Source: Lateolabrax maculatus (Eukaryota > Chordata > Actinopteri > Acropomatiformes > Lateolabracidae). Taken from it: 64,000 nucleotides of DNA. Position 1 is the stretch's first letter; each line of letters begins with the position of its first letter. This document shows positions 21,901-33,800 of the stretch, piece by piece. The stretch is from contig CM062218.1 in assembly GCA_031216445.1 (NCBI GenBank), forward strand, positions 23,902,001 to 23,966,000, in the 5' to 3' direction. Under the pieces are notes generated by a model, which did not search any database, was not told the origin of the DNA, and saw only the letters and a list, made by a program, of their open reading frames with translations. The position numbers and the translations under genes were made by a program.

Positions 21901-22740
21901 TGAAGTAGAAAGATCGGTAGGGATATTTGTAGGTTAGGTTTAATTTTGTTAATATAGGTGTGGGTAATAATCCTATATTATTGAGGAATTTAAGGGGTTA
22001 ATAGAGTTAAATAAGTTAGAAAGGAAAATAGAAATGTATAATATGTGGTTGTAACTTAGTGTTTGAAAAAGGAGTACGCTTGTTTATAGTGCAGTTAAAA
22101 TGGTCTAGTAGAATTATGGGACGTTGAATTTCTTTTCTGTTTCTCTCTTTGTTCTCCTATATTGTGAGAGAGCTGAAGGGGAGGAAAAAGAGGAGGAGGT
22201 GCAGGCAGGAATTTGGCTGGCCCATATATCACATGGATTGAGGCTTGCTGATAACAGCATGTGCAGTTCCTGAATCCAGTCTGAATAAGGCCAGTACAGT
22301 TTTTATCCACAAACTCTTTTTCCAAACACCTGCTTTACAAATGTTTTTATGTGAATTCATTCATAGCTATTATTGATGACATACATTTGATTTGCTTTCA
22401 TATATGGTGCTATATGAACATTTCTCAATTTGGGGTTAATAGAGTGCATTTATTTGCTTGTGCATTTATGAGCAATACTAGTTATTTCAAAGTGACGCTT
22501 GGCAACGGACTGATCAGTTAATGTATTTGACTAATTATTGGAGTATTGTGGTTAAACTCTGTTGAGAGTTGTGTGTGTAGTCAATATTATATGTGGATTT
22601 GGTGATGTGGGTGTTGCTACTATAATAAGTAAGCTGTTGATTCCTTTGAAGTTGACAATCCTCATGCATTCTTTTTCGCATTGACTGTGGTAAAATAGTG
22701 GCATATAAAATAAATAAATAAATAATATGAATAAATAAGT

Positions 22741-22970
22741 AAACGGATTGATTTGTTGATTGATTGGTTGATTGATTTGTTGATTGATTGATTGGTTGAT
22801 TGATTGGTTGGTTGATTGATTGATTGATTGGTTGGTTGATTGATTGATTGATTGATTGATTTATTGATTTATTGATTTGTTGATTGATTGATTTGTTGAT
22901 TGATTGGTTGATTGATTGATTTGTTGGTTGATTGATTTATTGATTGATTTGCTGATTAATTGATTAGTTA
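22741..22970 (+). repeat. TTGA/TGAT microsatellite
   Basis: About 230 bp of gattgattgatt with ttgttg and ttggttg interruptions, just upstream of the Gag fragment. Confidence 0.9.
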
Positions 22971-23074
22971 AGAAAAAAAAAGAGAGAGGGAAAGTGATCT
23001 TAATAGCTATAAGGGGTTTAAAGTCTTAGTAATTAGTTTCAGTCTATAACTTGGGAATATAAAAAGTCATCAAA

Positions 23075-23299
23075 ATGACAAAAAAGAACATTGAAATCCC
23101 AAATCCCAAAGTCATTACTCCTGTTGATGTAGTACAAAAGAGTAATCCTTTAATTAAAGGTATTGCCAAGATGTCGGCGAAATGGCATAAACGCTGGCCT
23201 GAAATTGACCAACCATGGCCAGTGGAGGGGACTCTTAACCCTGATGTAATCAAAACAATGCAGGTACTTGTGTCCACCTATAAGGCAGGTTCATCGTAG
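23075..23299 (+). pseudogene. Gag matrix-type fragment of ERV A
   Basis: A 74-codon frame starting MTKKNIEIP. Its second half (WHKRWPEIDQPWPVEGTLNP) has the W..WP...WP.eGT.n pattern of gammaretrovirus-type matrix proteins. It stops after 'YKAGSS', and Pol sequence follows at once in another frame, so the remainder of gag and the protease have been deleted. Matrix identity is inferred from this short pattern. Confidence 0.5.
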
Positions 23300-23304
23300 C
23301 TAAC

Positions 23305-24510
23305 ATGCCCAATGCGAAACTTCCGGAGTATCCCTTGCACTGCACGCTCAAGTATTTCAAGAATGCTGTTCAAATAAACCCAGAGGAATGGGTAAGTCGT
23401 CAACCAAATCAAGTTCAACTTAGTTCAGGTTGCATAATTTTGGGACCACAAGGAGCAGCCATGAAGATAGACAGAGATGATTATTTGAATGGAGAATTCG
23501 ATATCAAGAAGAGTGTGCCACATGTGACTTTGTTGGTGTCGGAAGAATATGAGCAAAATCACTTAGGAGAAATGATGGCGGAAGCAGAGGAAGCTGTTTT
23601 TGTACCGGTGAAAGATAATCTTGCCATTTGGAGGAGTGAAGATCAACGATTTATCAAAATTATGATTTCTGCTCAAGGATGGGGACAGCCACAAGTTGTG
23701 CGGATGACACAGGAATCAATTTGTAGTGCTAAAATGGATTTAGACTCTATGAAAGAAGAGATGCTGCGACAAGTTCCAGAATGTTTGTGGGCTCAGCATA
23801 GTACTGATGATATTGGACTGGTGAAGTCAGCCCAACCAGTGAAAGTTGAACTCCGACCAGGAGTCAGACCTCCGTGGAAGAACCAGTATCCATTGAAAGA
23901 AGAAGCAAGTCAAGGAATTGAGTTACAAATTGAAGGACTTTTGAGAGCTGATGTTTTGAAGATAACACAGAATCCTCAAAGTAATAAGCCTTTGTTGCCT
24001 CTGAAGAAACCAGATGATTCTTACCGCATGGTACATGACTTGAGAGCGGTGAACAAAGTGGTGGCCGATTTTCCAGCAGAGGTGCCCAATCCGCATACTT
24101 TGTTGGCACACATTCCGCCAGAAGCGACGCATTTTACGGTGTTAGATTTATGTGGTGCATTTTTCAGTGTTCCACTTAGTACTGAAAGTCAGGGTTTGTT
24201 TGGGTTCACGTACAAGGGACAGTTTTATGAGTATAAGAGATTGCCACAAGGGTTCAAACATAGTCCATACATTTTCAATAAAGTATTGAAGGAGGATTTG
24301 ACAGGGATGGATAAGATGCTAAAAAGCACTGTTGTTCAATATGTGGATGACATTATTATTTGTTCACCAAATGAGGTAAGTCATCAGGACTCAATTAAAT
24401 TGTTACAAATACTGGCTGAAAAGGGGCATAAGGCCTCTCAGAAGAAGCTGCAAAAGCAGTCACGGGTGCAGACAAATTGGGCAAAGTACTTCTGGTTACA
24501 CATGAAGTGA
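23305..24510 (+). pseudogene. ERV A Pol: upstream domain plus reverse transcriptase
   Basis: 401 codons. Residues 1 to about 130 form an ERV-specific region with PLHCTLKYF, ILGPQGAAM and SVPHVTLLV, also present in ERV B. Residues about 170-380 are an RT: IEGLLRADVLK, RMVHDLRAVNKVV, FTVLDLCGAFFSVPL, LPQGFKHSPYIFN and the catalytic QYVDDIIIC. After KASQKKLQ the thumb is cut off. A deletion removes the thumb, connection and RNase H and joins to integrase-side sequence out of frame. The catalytic palm motif is intact but the enzyme is truncated. Confidence 0.85.
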
Positions 24511-25313
24511 ATTTGGAAGACAAAATCACACTAAGGGATGTGATTCTGATGCAGGAAGCTGCATCTGCAATGGATAAACAGTTGTGGCAAGAGTGTGGTG
24601 CCACACAAGATTCTACTGGACTTTGGAGAAATCATGAGGGGCTGATAATAGCGCCCCCAGACCTGTTGGGTCTGATGATTCAAGAAGCACATGGGTTAGC
24701 TCATGTTGCAAGGGGGGAAGTTAGAAGAAAGATCACAAAGGAGTATGGATTTTGGGCACCATGTTTGTTTGAGCAGATTGACTATGTCATAGGCAGATGC
24801 ACTATCTGTCTGAAAAACAATGTTCGGAGAGGTGTGATGGTTCCTCCTGGTTACATTCCAACTCCGAGAGGTCCAATGCGTGAGCTAGTTGTTGACTATG
24901 TTGATATGATAAAACCAGTTGACGGAAAGAGGTATATGTTAGTCGTTGTGGACAGATTTTCGCGATGGCCTGAAGCTTGTCCAACTAAGCGAAAGGATGC
25001 TCAGTCAGTTGCCAAGTTTTTGTGTAGAGAAGTCATAAGCAGGTATGGACTTCCGGATCGGATATCCTCGGACAATGGAAAAGAGTTTGTTGATAAGACT
25101 GTGAAATTGATTTTGCAAAAACTGGGAATTAAACAACGTCTTGGTGCTGTTTATCATCCACAAAGTGAAGGGATTTGTGAGAAAATTAATGGTATTTTGA
25201 AAAATCGCATTGTGAAAATTTGTCAGCACATAGGCTCAAATTGGGTAGCAGCACTTCCATTGGCATTAATGGTGTGTCGCTCAAACCATATTGAATGCTT
25301 AATCTTGATATAA
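24477..25313 (+). pseudogene. ERV A integrase
   Basis: 278 codons in a different frame from the RT, overlapping its end. The zinc-binding HHCC region is present (EAHGLAHV...RCTICLKN). The catalytic triad is in VDYVDM, ISSDNGKEF and HPQSEGICEKINGILK. The frame ends after 'LMVCRSNH', so the C-terminal GPY/F-type domain is missing. The core looks intact, but the gene has no in-frame link to RT and no C-terminal domain. Confidence 0.85.
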
Positions 25314-26242
25314 TCTTAACATCTATTTCTATTATTGTGTTGGTATCTGGTAGTTATACTGGATGATATGATTAAAGGGGGGAAATGGGAAAATGTGAAT
25401 CATAAAAAGGAATGATATGATGTTGTGACTATTCACATTCACTTCTGCATGTGATGTTTGATTTGCATTTGTTGTTTTGCAAAAGATACTGGTTGTTTTT
25501 TCTTTCCTTCCAGAAGGACATTGGGGGAAAGATATACTAAAGGGATTCAGACACTCAAAAATGGACAATCACAATGGACTGAAGGATTCTGAACAAGGAC
25601 ACTGATAAAATGTTCAGATTCAATACATCGACACTACGTTGAGAGTCGACGCTGCTGAGGAGTTGCAGTGTGATATATATTTTTATGTTTTTTATATGTT
25701 ATTGCATGAATGATATTAAACTTTCATAATATTTTCTTTGTACTAATTGTTTGGAGAAAGATGTTTTCTGACATTGAGTGAGTATATTGAGACCTCAGAT
25801 GTTTTCTTTTTTTTCCTTAACGCTTAGGGAAATTGGGTCTAGGCAGGGAAAGGTCCATTGGAAGGTGCGACGGGGCGACTGGCCTGAATTTGGACATTGT
25901 TTTGATTTTATTTCTGAGGTTTTCACATGTATTTGCTTAAGTTATATCCCTATATGAATTATTAAAATTCCTCCTTTTAATTGGTTTGGAGTGCCATGTG
26001 TGGTTGCCCAAGGCAGAGGGACCGTGAGAGAATTTTCCTGTCTAGATTGTTTGATGGATACTTTAGGGAAGATGGCTGCCGGAAAGGTTTTTCGCTCTCA
26101 CACTCCATAAAGTTGTAGAATGGTAAAAGTAATGCTCTAGAAAGCAGATGTAGGGGGAATTGTTATTTCTATCACGATTATATTATGCATGTTTTATTCT
26201 TTTGTTATTCGAGACTCTGTGTAGTCTCGAAGGGGGGAAATA
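25314..26242 (+). other. ERV A 3' region with polypurine tract
   Basis: No env frame survives. Hydrophobic stop-broken text at 25300-25370 may be an env membrane anchor, followed by a purine tract 'aaaggggggaaatggg' at 25374. The functional polypurine tract 'aaggggggaaata' at 26230-26242 abuts the 3' LTR. Confidence 0.6.
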
Positions 26243-26697
26243 TGAGGTGTCTGAGCTGAGAGATGTCTCTCCCATGTGTGTCCAATGTTTAGATACTTGT
26301 GTGGGAAATGTTTAGATAAGCCTATGTCCAAGGTCTGGCTACTTTCATAGATGGGTGCCCCTTGGGGGTTGTTTTCCTGAAGTTCCAAAGAGATGAGATC
26401 AGTTTCAACCTGAACTATAGGTTCCACCTTCCCTTTCTGTAAAATAGCCATGTATGGTTATGAGGTTGGCTCTGAGCCTATCTTGTCACCACACATTAGC
26501 TATACAATGAGGCTTTAAAAGGTGTAGTTTGAGTGGAAAACGGGGGAGATTCACATTGGCTTCGGATCTTCTCACAGGCAATCCATGGTGCTTGTTTTGA
26601 CGCTGTACTTTTTGTAATAAACCTTTTTATACAACTAAGTTGGTGTCAGCGGAGATTCCTTCATCGTCATCACATCATCGCTACAGAAGATACAACA
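26243..26697 (+). repeat. ERV A 3' LTR
   Basis: 455 bp, same ends as the 5' LTR but with a single copy of the 24-bp block and several substitutions (for example cctgaag for cctaaag, aagttgg for aagtcgg). CAGC follows as the target duplication. Confidence 0.9.
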
Positions 26698-27315
26698 CAG
26701 CCAACCCGTCTCAGACAGCTAAGGTCGCAAAAGGAGGAAGCATTTAGGAGTGGAGACAGAAGCAGGTTCAAAGAGGCAAAGTACAGGTTTAGCAAGGAGG
26801 TGAGGGGAGCTAAACGACTGTATTCTGAGAAACTCCAACACCAGTTCTCAGCCAAGGACTCTGCTTCTGTCTGGAAGGGGCTCAGAGAGCTCACCCATTA
26901 CAAACCCAGAGCCCCCCACTCTGCTAACGACTTGCGCCTGTCCAACAATCTGAACAAGTTCTACTGTCGTTTCGAAAGACAATGGGACAGTCCAGACACA
27001 ATCCCCTGGGACTCCATCCACCAGCCCCAGGCCACCAGCTTCACCTCTCCCACCACTGCAGGGGCCTGGGCCTCTCCACAACTTCAAACCTCAGAGGCCC
27101 CCTTCCCGTCCACAGTGACACCTCTCTCAATCCTGGAGAGGGATGTTAACAGACAATACAAGAGACAGAACCTCCACAAAGCAGCCGGGCCAGACTCTGT
27201 CTCTCCATCCACCCTGAAGCACTGTGCTGACCAGCTGTCTCTGGTGTTCACAGATATCTTTAACACTTCACTGGAGATATCCCACATACCAGCCTGCTTC
27301 AAATGTTCCAGCAAG
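26698..27315 (+). mobile_element. LINE copy 2, 3' part after ERV A
   Basis: Continues the LINE cut at 19793. An open frame shows LRQLRSQKEEAFRSG, KRLYSEKLQHQFSA, WKGLRELTHYKP, NNLNKFYCRFERQ, AAGPDSVSPSTLKHC and SHIPACFK, the linker between endonuclease and RT in Rex1/CR1-type LINEs. At about 27312 it passes abruptly into ERV B sequence, so the RT is gone. An almost identical copy is at 61451-62065. Confidence 0.8.
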
Positions 27316-27329
27316 AGATACTGTAAGAC

Positions 27330-28370
27330 TTAGAGCACACTGGCAGACGAAGAGAAAGACAAAAGACACTCACATATGTGCAACCTGCAGTATACTGGAT
27401 CCAATGGCCAGCTGACTCAGAACTTGCACACCAATGGAGTGTGTGAAAAGCCTGGATACAGAAAGAACTGCCCACAGCACAAGAACCACGACTGCCGCTG
27501 CACTGCACTCTGATGTATGATGAGACTCAGCAACATACTGACTACAAAGAATGCTGGACAGAGTTGATTACAGGCAAAATATTATCTGTAATATGTCAAG
27601 ACCTGTATGTTGGACCACAAGGACCAGCAGCAGCAGTTACTCTACCACCAGAACTACGTCCCTGGTTTCAAGTCACCAGCTCCGTCCCACATGTTACACT
27701 CCTGATAGCTAATGGACATGAATCACGTGACCTAGGACCGATGGTGAAGGCAGCACTACAAATGACTGTATGGAAACCAACTCAGAACACGCATGTGCAG
27801 TCATCCTCCGATGGACAATATGTGAAAATATTTCTGCGAGCATATGACAAAGGAACAAGAGCCCAAGTGCTACTGAGTCAGAGATTCCCTACTCAACTGC
27901 CACTCTCAGAAGAACATAGTGTGCTACTACATCAGATACCACATGAGTTATGGTCACATCATAAAACAGATGTAGGGCTAGTTAGGTCAGCACAGCCAGT
28001 TCACATCAAAGCAAAAGAGGGCATTGTGTTGCCATACCAAAAACAATATCCCATGAAACCACACCAAATAGCAGGTATAAGACCCACCATCAAGGGCTTG
28101 GTAGCAGCAGGTGTGTTAAAACCAACAAAAAGTCTGTGTAATACACCAACTTGTCCAATAAAACAAAATAAACTCTAGTGACTATCGATTGGTGCATGAT
28201 TTGTGCGCCATGAATTCCACTGTAGATGCAGAAGTACCTGTGGTTCCAGACCCACATACTTTGCTTTCTAATATCCCACATGACGCCTGTTGGTACACAG
28301 CATTTGTTAGTGTGCCATTACACCCAGATTCACAGTATCTGTTTGCTTTTACATATCAAGGACAGCAGTA
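27330..28370 (+). pseudogene. ERV B Pol, 5' part (interrupted by element B)
   Basis: Homologous to the start of the ERV A Pol. A first stretch near 27470 in changing frames reads PLHCTLMYDE. The long frame 27513-28178 has VGPQGPAAAV, SVPHVTLLIANGHE and VGLVRSAQPVHIKAKEG. After a frame break at about 28175 comes MVHDLCAMNSTV, VPDPHTLLSNIP and SVPLHPDSQYLFAFTYQGQQY. There the frame is cut by element B at the CAGCAGTA site and resumes at 35743 with YTHLPQSYVESPSIFS. No 5' LTR or gag is visible; the 5' end joins the LINE directly. Confidence 0.8.
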
Positions 28371-28554
28371 CACTGTAAATGCAAACATGGTATTTAATTA
28401 AAAATAGTAAATTGACTTAAATCAGTTTTTATCAAATTGCTATTAACACTCACTTTTAGTAAGTTACTTGTAATTTGTGGTTGAAAAATCTCACCAGCTC
28501 AGTCTACTTGAACTGGATTAATTTAGAAAAAGTATGTTTTCGATAATTGTGCTT

Positions 28555-28870
28555 TTACAAGTACATTTACTCAATACTGCACTTAAGTACAAAGTACTTT
28601 AAGTACTTTACTTTTTTTTTCATATTACTGTCTACTTTTACTCCACTACATTTCAGAGGGAAATATTGTACTTTTTACATCACTGCATATGTAATAATAC
28701 ATACGCGATATATAATAATAATCAGTAGTATGCTACTTTTAATTTTAATATTTTAAGTATTTCTTTTTGTGGTTATATGTTTTTTACTTAATTGAAATTT
28801 TCACTGCAGGAGCTGTATTGTAAAAGAGTAGTTTCACGGAGTGGTATTAGTACTTTTGCTTCGATTTGAA
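28555..28870. repeat. Common fish interspersed repeat
   Basis: Text such as 'tttactccactacatttcagagggaaatattgtactttttac' and aagtac words at both ends corresponds, from memory, to a very abundant teleost DNA-element-like repeat. It is nested in element B and repeated at 63308-63620. Confidence 0.55.
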
Positions 28871-28879
28871 AACTTCGCC

Positions 28880-29047
28880 GGCTTTTTTTTTTTTTTTCCC
28901 GACCTGTGGGCATGCGCAACTCCGTCCTCTCTACGCCTGACGGTATGTCAACAACACACCCGCAACGGACGAGGAGCTGGACCTAATCCCTGCAACAGCA
29001 CTCGTTAAGGTTATTTTCAGCATTCTTGTGCTTGGCACACTCATTTG
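28880..29047 (+). promoter_or_regulatory. Putative promoter and first exon of element B gene
   Basis: A t-run and then a GC-rich patch with 'gggcatgcgcaac' (NRF1-like), followed by a splice donor 'tttg|gtgagt' at 29047. It parallels the element A promoter at 12690-12832. Repeated at the window end (about 63630-63799). Confidence 0.45.
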
Positions 29048-29567
29048 GTGAGTAATATTTTACCCTTGTTTAGACCGTTTTCTTTCTGTAAGTAAGCGCC
29101 ATATTTTTCGTGCTTGCTAGTAATGATGTGTGTTGTAATGTCAGCTAACGCTGCCTCAGAGCTATATAGCTCTGAGCTAGCTGAACTATATTATGGACAT
29201 AACGTGTCTTACTTTTGTCACGTTAAAGTTGAGGAGAAACTTTAGTGTAGCGGTCGCGGGCGTGCTCGTCACGTGCACGCGCACACCCGCTGTCGGAGTT
29301 GATTTTTTTTTCTGAGGCCAGTCATCTATGAGTACTCACTCACGATGAGAGACTGATCCCGGCGGTTTGTGAGTTTCCATGAGCAGGAGGGCATTCACAT
29401 GGCAGAACATCAGAACAAGTCTGGATGTATCATTTTATTTTACGCTCGGCTGTTAAGTTAGGACTATGCTAACTTAATGTTATTTTATTTAACCCTCCTC
29501 ACTTAACACTAGTCATATTTGTAGCTGTGTCGTTTCCATGGTTACCATGTTTAGCGCGCCCAATGAG

Positions 29568-30192
29568 CCGGTCACCCGCTCCACTCAGTGTGATCATTCT
29601 GCAGGATCAATGAACTGTCAGCGTGTTTAATCAATCATAACTCTGAATACTAAACTGATTTTCACGGGATTGTTTAATGCAAACGTCACACATATATATA
29701 TTATATATACAGATATATAGGGAGAGAGAGATAGATAGATAGATATAGATTTTCATTTTTTCTGATATATATGTAGATATACATATTCATTTTTTCTGAG
29801 ATCTAACTTCTGTCTATTGTGTTTTATCTTATATTGATGTATAATGTTGTATTGTTTCTTCATTTTTCAACTTATTAAAATAGCTGAGTAGTACACAATC
29901 TGCTTCTGCTTCTCTATCGTATATTAGTGTTTTTATATATGTGTGTGTGTGTGTATTATATTATATCATACATAGCATATATCACATACCAGAATATTCT
30001 ATTACCGTTATGCCTATTATGTATATTAAAATACGCCGAATCATGTGTCCGGTATCATGCCTACATGTATGACGTTTGCAGAAAAAAATCCCGTGAAAAT
30101 CAGTTTAGTATTCAGAGTTATGATTAATTAAATGCATTGACACTTCATTGTACCTGCAGACAGATTACACTGAGTGGAGCGGGTGACCGGTC
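29568..30192. mobile_element. Long-TIR fold-back MITE
   Basis: The two ends are inverted copies of about 120 bp. The left has CCGGTCACCCGCTCCACTCA then CTGCAGG and a shared block 'cataactctgaatactaaactgattttcacgggatt'. The right (30066-30192) is the inverse of these with a few differences. The middle is TA/GATA-rich and non-coding. It sits in the first intron of the element B gene and is absent from the array units 2-5, which start downstream. No clear target duplication. Confidence 0.75.
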
Positions 30193-30588
30193 CAAGATGG
30201 CGGCCCCACGTCTCGTCAGCGCCAATAGGCAGTAGCGGTCGATGCGGCGTCTACTCTTTATATGTCTATGCCGCACACTGTTTACTTGCGCAGTGCTTGT
30301 CTGATCACACGAGGAGCGCAGTGAGAGCCCGCAGATCAGATTTGGGACAGACAAAAGGGTCTCCCTGTCTGTCTTTTTATCATAGCCTGTTACCATTGCT
30401 GGCATACTCAGTGGCCTAAGTTATTCTTTAAGGTTATGTTGTCTAGAATATGTACATTACAATACTGTCTTTGTGGGTAATAGGCCTATGTTACAGTTTT
30501 CACTTGTACTGGAAACAAGATGTTTATGAGTTGTGGTGAGCTTTGGTTGTGTTAAATTGTTGTATTCTTCTTAACTGTCCCCTTCCAG

Positions 30589-30635
30589 GCTCAGGCAGAT
30601 GGTGATCAATCCACAGTTCCCTTGATACCACATAA
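30589..30635 (+). other. Exon 2 of element B gene (untranslated)
   Basis: Bounded by 'tgtccccttccag' and 'cataa|gtgagt'. It holds a short ATG frame ending after eight codons, so it is likely 5' untranslated. Upstream of the array start, hence single copy here. Confidence 0.45.
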
Positions 30636-30886
30636 GTGAGTCATTTACCATTTACCTTTTGTACTGCTGTGTTCATTTGGTAGCTGTTCTTGTCTTAAAG
30701 AAGTTAAATGATTAAAAGCTTGATAATTAGATAGATTTTTGCAAGGATTTAGTTTTTTTCTGTTGCTCTGGTATTTCAAGTCTGATACTGCATGTTAGTG
30801 TTTTTGTTTTTTGTTTCTATTTTGCCGGGCTTGATGCTAAAATGATCTTTTCTTTTCAGATTTTTCAAGAAGACAAAAAACTTCCT

Positions 30887-33800
30887 ATGCAGTGGTCGTG
30901 TAAGTACTGCACATTTTGTGCTGAAAAGAGGTGCTTCTTACTTAAGCATTACCGCTTAAAACACGGGTGCCACACTCGAATATCACCACTACCGTGCCTT
31001 TATAAGGAGTGCCTGTGCACATTTAAATCTTTCAATGCACTCAAAGTCCACTTATCAACATGGCACACTCAAAAGGACCTGGGGAACGTGGGTGAAACTG
31101 CTTTCCATTGTCAGCTGTGTGACTTTGTGGAGCCTTGCACTGGAGCTGACTTTTTTACCCATTTACGAAGACATTTGAAGCTGAAGCAAAAGGTTTCCTG
31201 TCCATATCAAGGCTGTAGCTTTCAGAGCAATGTTTATTCAACCTTTAATGCACATAAAAGCAAAGAACATCAAGACCACAATAAGATGGCATTCAAACCT
31301 GAAATTGTGTCACATAATGTACTTGAGGTACCTCCACCTAATATAAATATTCAACCTGAGGATAGTGCCCCTGAAACTGATCAGGTTGAGTTTGAGGTTA
31401 CTGAGCTCAATGAAGATGTGGGAGACTTGGAGAGTCAGTTGGAACATAATGTAGCTGCTGTTTTTCTGAAAATGTCATCGATTCTTAACATCTCTGAAAA
31501 TGCCCTGCAAGAAGTTATAGAGCAGATCAACCAAATTTATGTGCTTTCACAGCCATTGTTACATACCTCGGTTGGAAAAATACTAAATCAACATTGTGGA
31601 GATGTTGAGGACTCTTAAGTGAGTGAGATAGCTAAAGTATTTACTGAGAATAATGTATTCCTGAAATTCACTTCTACTAGGGGGTCATTGTCAACCACTA
31701 GCAAGCGAACATCATACATTTGAAAAGAATTCTCAGTGGTGACGCCTATTGAGTTTGTCCTAAAAAATGACAGGCAGACAGTTGTGTATATCCCCATACT
31801 AAAAATGCTGCAGACATTACTAAACAATGGAGAAATTTTAGATAAGGCCATGTCATCTGAGACAAATTTGTCACAAGGATACAGATCTCACAGGGATGGT
31901 TACCGGTTTAAAGACAATTCTCTCTTGACAGAGGAAGAATTCAGGATTGCTCTTTTCTTGTACATAGATGATTTTGAGGTGGCTAAGCCCTTGGGAACCT
32001 CCAGAAAGAAACACAAGCTGCCATCTACTGGGTACTTGGAAATCTACACCCTAAATATCGCTCCTCTCTTCATTCCATTCAGCTTGCTCTACTCATCATC
32101 GCTGAAGATGATATCAGGAAGTTGACTTTAAATGAGAGACCACAGTCTATTGAAGAATTAAAAGTGCAACTGGTAGATAAACTGTCACTGCAGTATGACT
32201 TTAAACTGCAGTATGAAGATCAAGACTTCCATAATGCCCTCTGCAATTTGACTGAAATAACTGATTTACCTGAAAGAGCTACGCTCAAAATCATCCCTCT
32301 TGTGACTCTCCATTTAACCGCATTGTCATCACCCACCACAACATCAGACACTGAGTGCAGCACAGCAGACACTGAGATCCTGTCGACAGGAAGAGCATCA
32401 CCATCGCTAAGACAACAGTGGCCAGATTTCTTTGACATACCCAATTTCTCAGTTGATGTTGACTATAGACTCAGACAGGCAGATCTTGCCTTTATGAAGG
32501 ATGGAACACGTATGACTCTACCACGAGATATGAAGCATGACATACTAGAAAAGCTTGCTGAGACGATGTACAGTTTCAAGGCTTACCCTAAAGATGATGA
32601 CTTCAGCAGTGTTGCAAAAGCACTAATTAGCAAACACCCCTGCCTCACTGAGCCTGGACCACACAGATGGTATGGCTGGAAAAACAGCCTTAAATTATCG
32701 CACAAAGCTTCAAAAAGCTGGATGTGAGGATGTAGCAATCAATGGAGGCAAAAGAAGTAAAGGCAACCCAGAAGGAGAATCCTCAAGCAAGAATATCAAA
32801 CGGCCAAAAAGAGGTGAAGCAAACTACCTACCTAACTTACCTGAAGGACATGATGAAACAAGCCTTGAAAATGCCAGAAAGGTTCTCGTGGAAGAAATGA
32901 AGAAGAAACAACCCAATGGCACTCTCATCTCACAAATGATGGACCAATCATTCCCACTACGCAGACAAGAAATTGTAGAAAAGGAACCTGCTGTACAGAA
33001 CATTGTTGAACGATGGCCAGCACTCTTCACAGACAGGTAAACTATTTTTGTTCTCAACCAATAAAATAATGCCTATCAAAAAGAAATTCAAGGTGTGTGG
33101 CTAGAAATCCAAACACACTTGTTGGAATGTTAACACTTCTGCCATCTCTCCATCCCTACCCACCCCTCTCTCTACTTTTCAGGTGTTTGCTGAGTTCAAC
33201 AGAATCGCAAGTAAGAATCTTGAGGGAGACTTCTTTGAGGCTCTGGACCAGTATACCCCACGTTTCATTGAACTTTTCAAAACAAGAAGGGGAACTGTTG
33301 GCCAGAAGCTCAGTGAGCTGATGCAGCACATGAGCTGGATGGTAAGTAGGTTAATTTTGCTTTTGATCTGTGTGATAGTTCATCAATCAAGTTCTAAATG
33401 AGATGATCCAGCCCAACCTATTCTATTTCCTGTCTGACTTGTGCTTGTGCCTTGCAAATTACTCTGTTAACTGGTCTTTTCTCTCTCTGTGTATCATTAG
33501 ACACCAGACGTGACAGTACTTCGCTCTGTTGTCCTCAAAGGCATTCCTATTTTACTTGGTGACGACTCCAGTGAATTCTTCAAGACATGCTCTGTAAGTA
33601 CTTGCACATAAGAAAAAGTTTGGTCTGCATTAAAATAGAACTATATCTGTGCTGACATAGAAGATGTAATTTTATCTGCACAATATACAATATACATTTT
33701 GTACAGTGATTGATGTATTTTGTATGGCAATTCCTCCACAGCTAATCTGAGAGGTATTTAAACAGCCAGTAAATAAAAATGAAATTTGCCACATAAACGT

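Larger units (their letters stand above)
20297..23074 (+). other. ERV A leader region, non-coding
   Basis: 2.8 kb without a usable gag frame. It is A-rich and purine-rich (aaag/gaat words at 20560-21340) with a GT microsatellite at 20442-20477, a 42-45 bp minisatellite at 21611-21900 and a ttga/tgat microsatellite at 22741-22970. Unusually long for a retroviral leader; it could include decayed gag or inserted DNA. Confidence 0.6.
19794..26697 (+). mobile_element. ERV A: class I-like endogenous retrovirus
   Basis: A 6.9-kb provirus-like unit bounded by two LTRs (19794-20273 and 26243-26697) starting TGAGGTGTC and ending ACAACA. CAGC flanks it on both sides (19790-19793 and 26698-26701) as the target duplication. 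Removing it restores the continuity of the LINE around DKPWFTA / LRQLRSQK. Internally it has a primer-binding site, a 2.8-kb non-coding leader, a Gag matrix-type fragment, RT and integrase, then a non-coding 3' part and a polypurine tract. Most of gag, the RNase H, the protease and env are missing. A gamma/epsilon-like (class I) affinity is inferred from the Gag matrix and Pol motifs. Confidence 0.85.

Noticed and set aside
26533..26700. N-terminal part of the 266-codon ORF (MENGGDSHWLRIF...) as a protein
   Set aside because: This part is translated LTR sequence, present in front of different text at 20109 and 61286; only the downstream LINE segment is real coding remnant.
30842..30886. ATG at 30842 as the start of the zinc-finger protein
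   Set aside because: It lies upstream of a strong splice acceptor (tcttttcag at 30852-30860), so it is intronic. The first exonic ATG at 30887 begins directly at the first finger.
31615..31851. Minus-strand ORF repeated in every array unit
   Set aside because: It is the antisense of the chimeric gene and is repeated only because the unit is; no domain and no independent signals.
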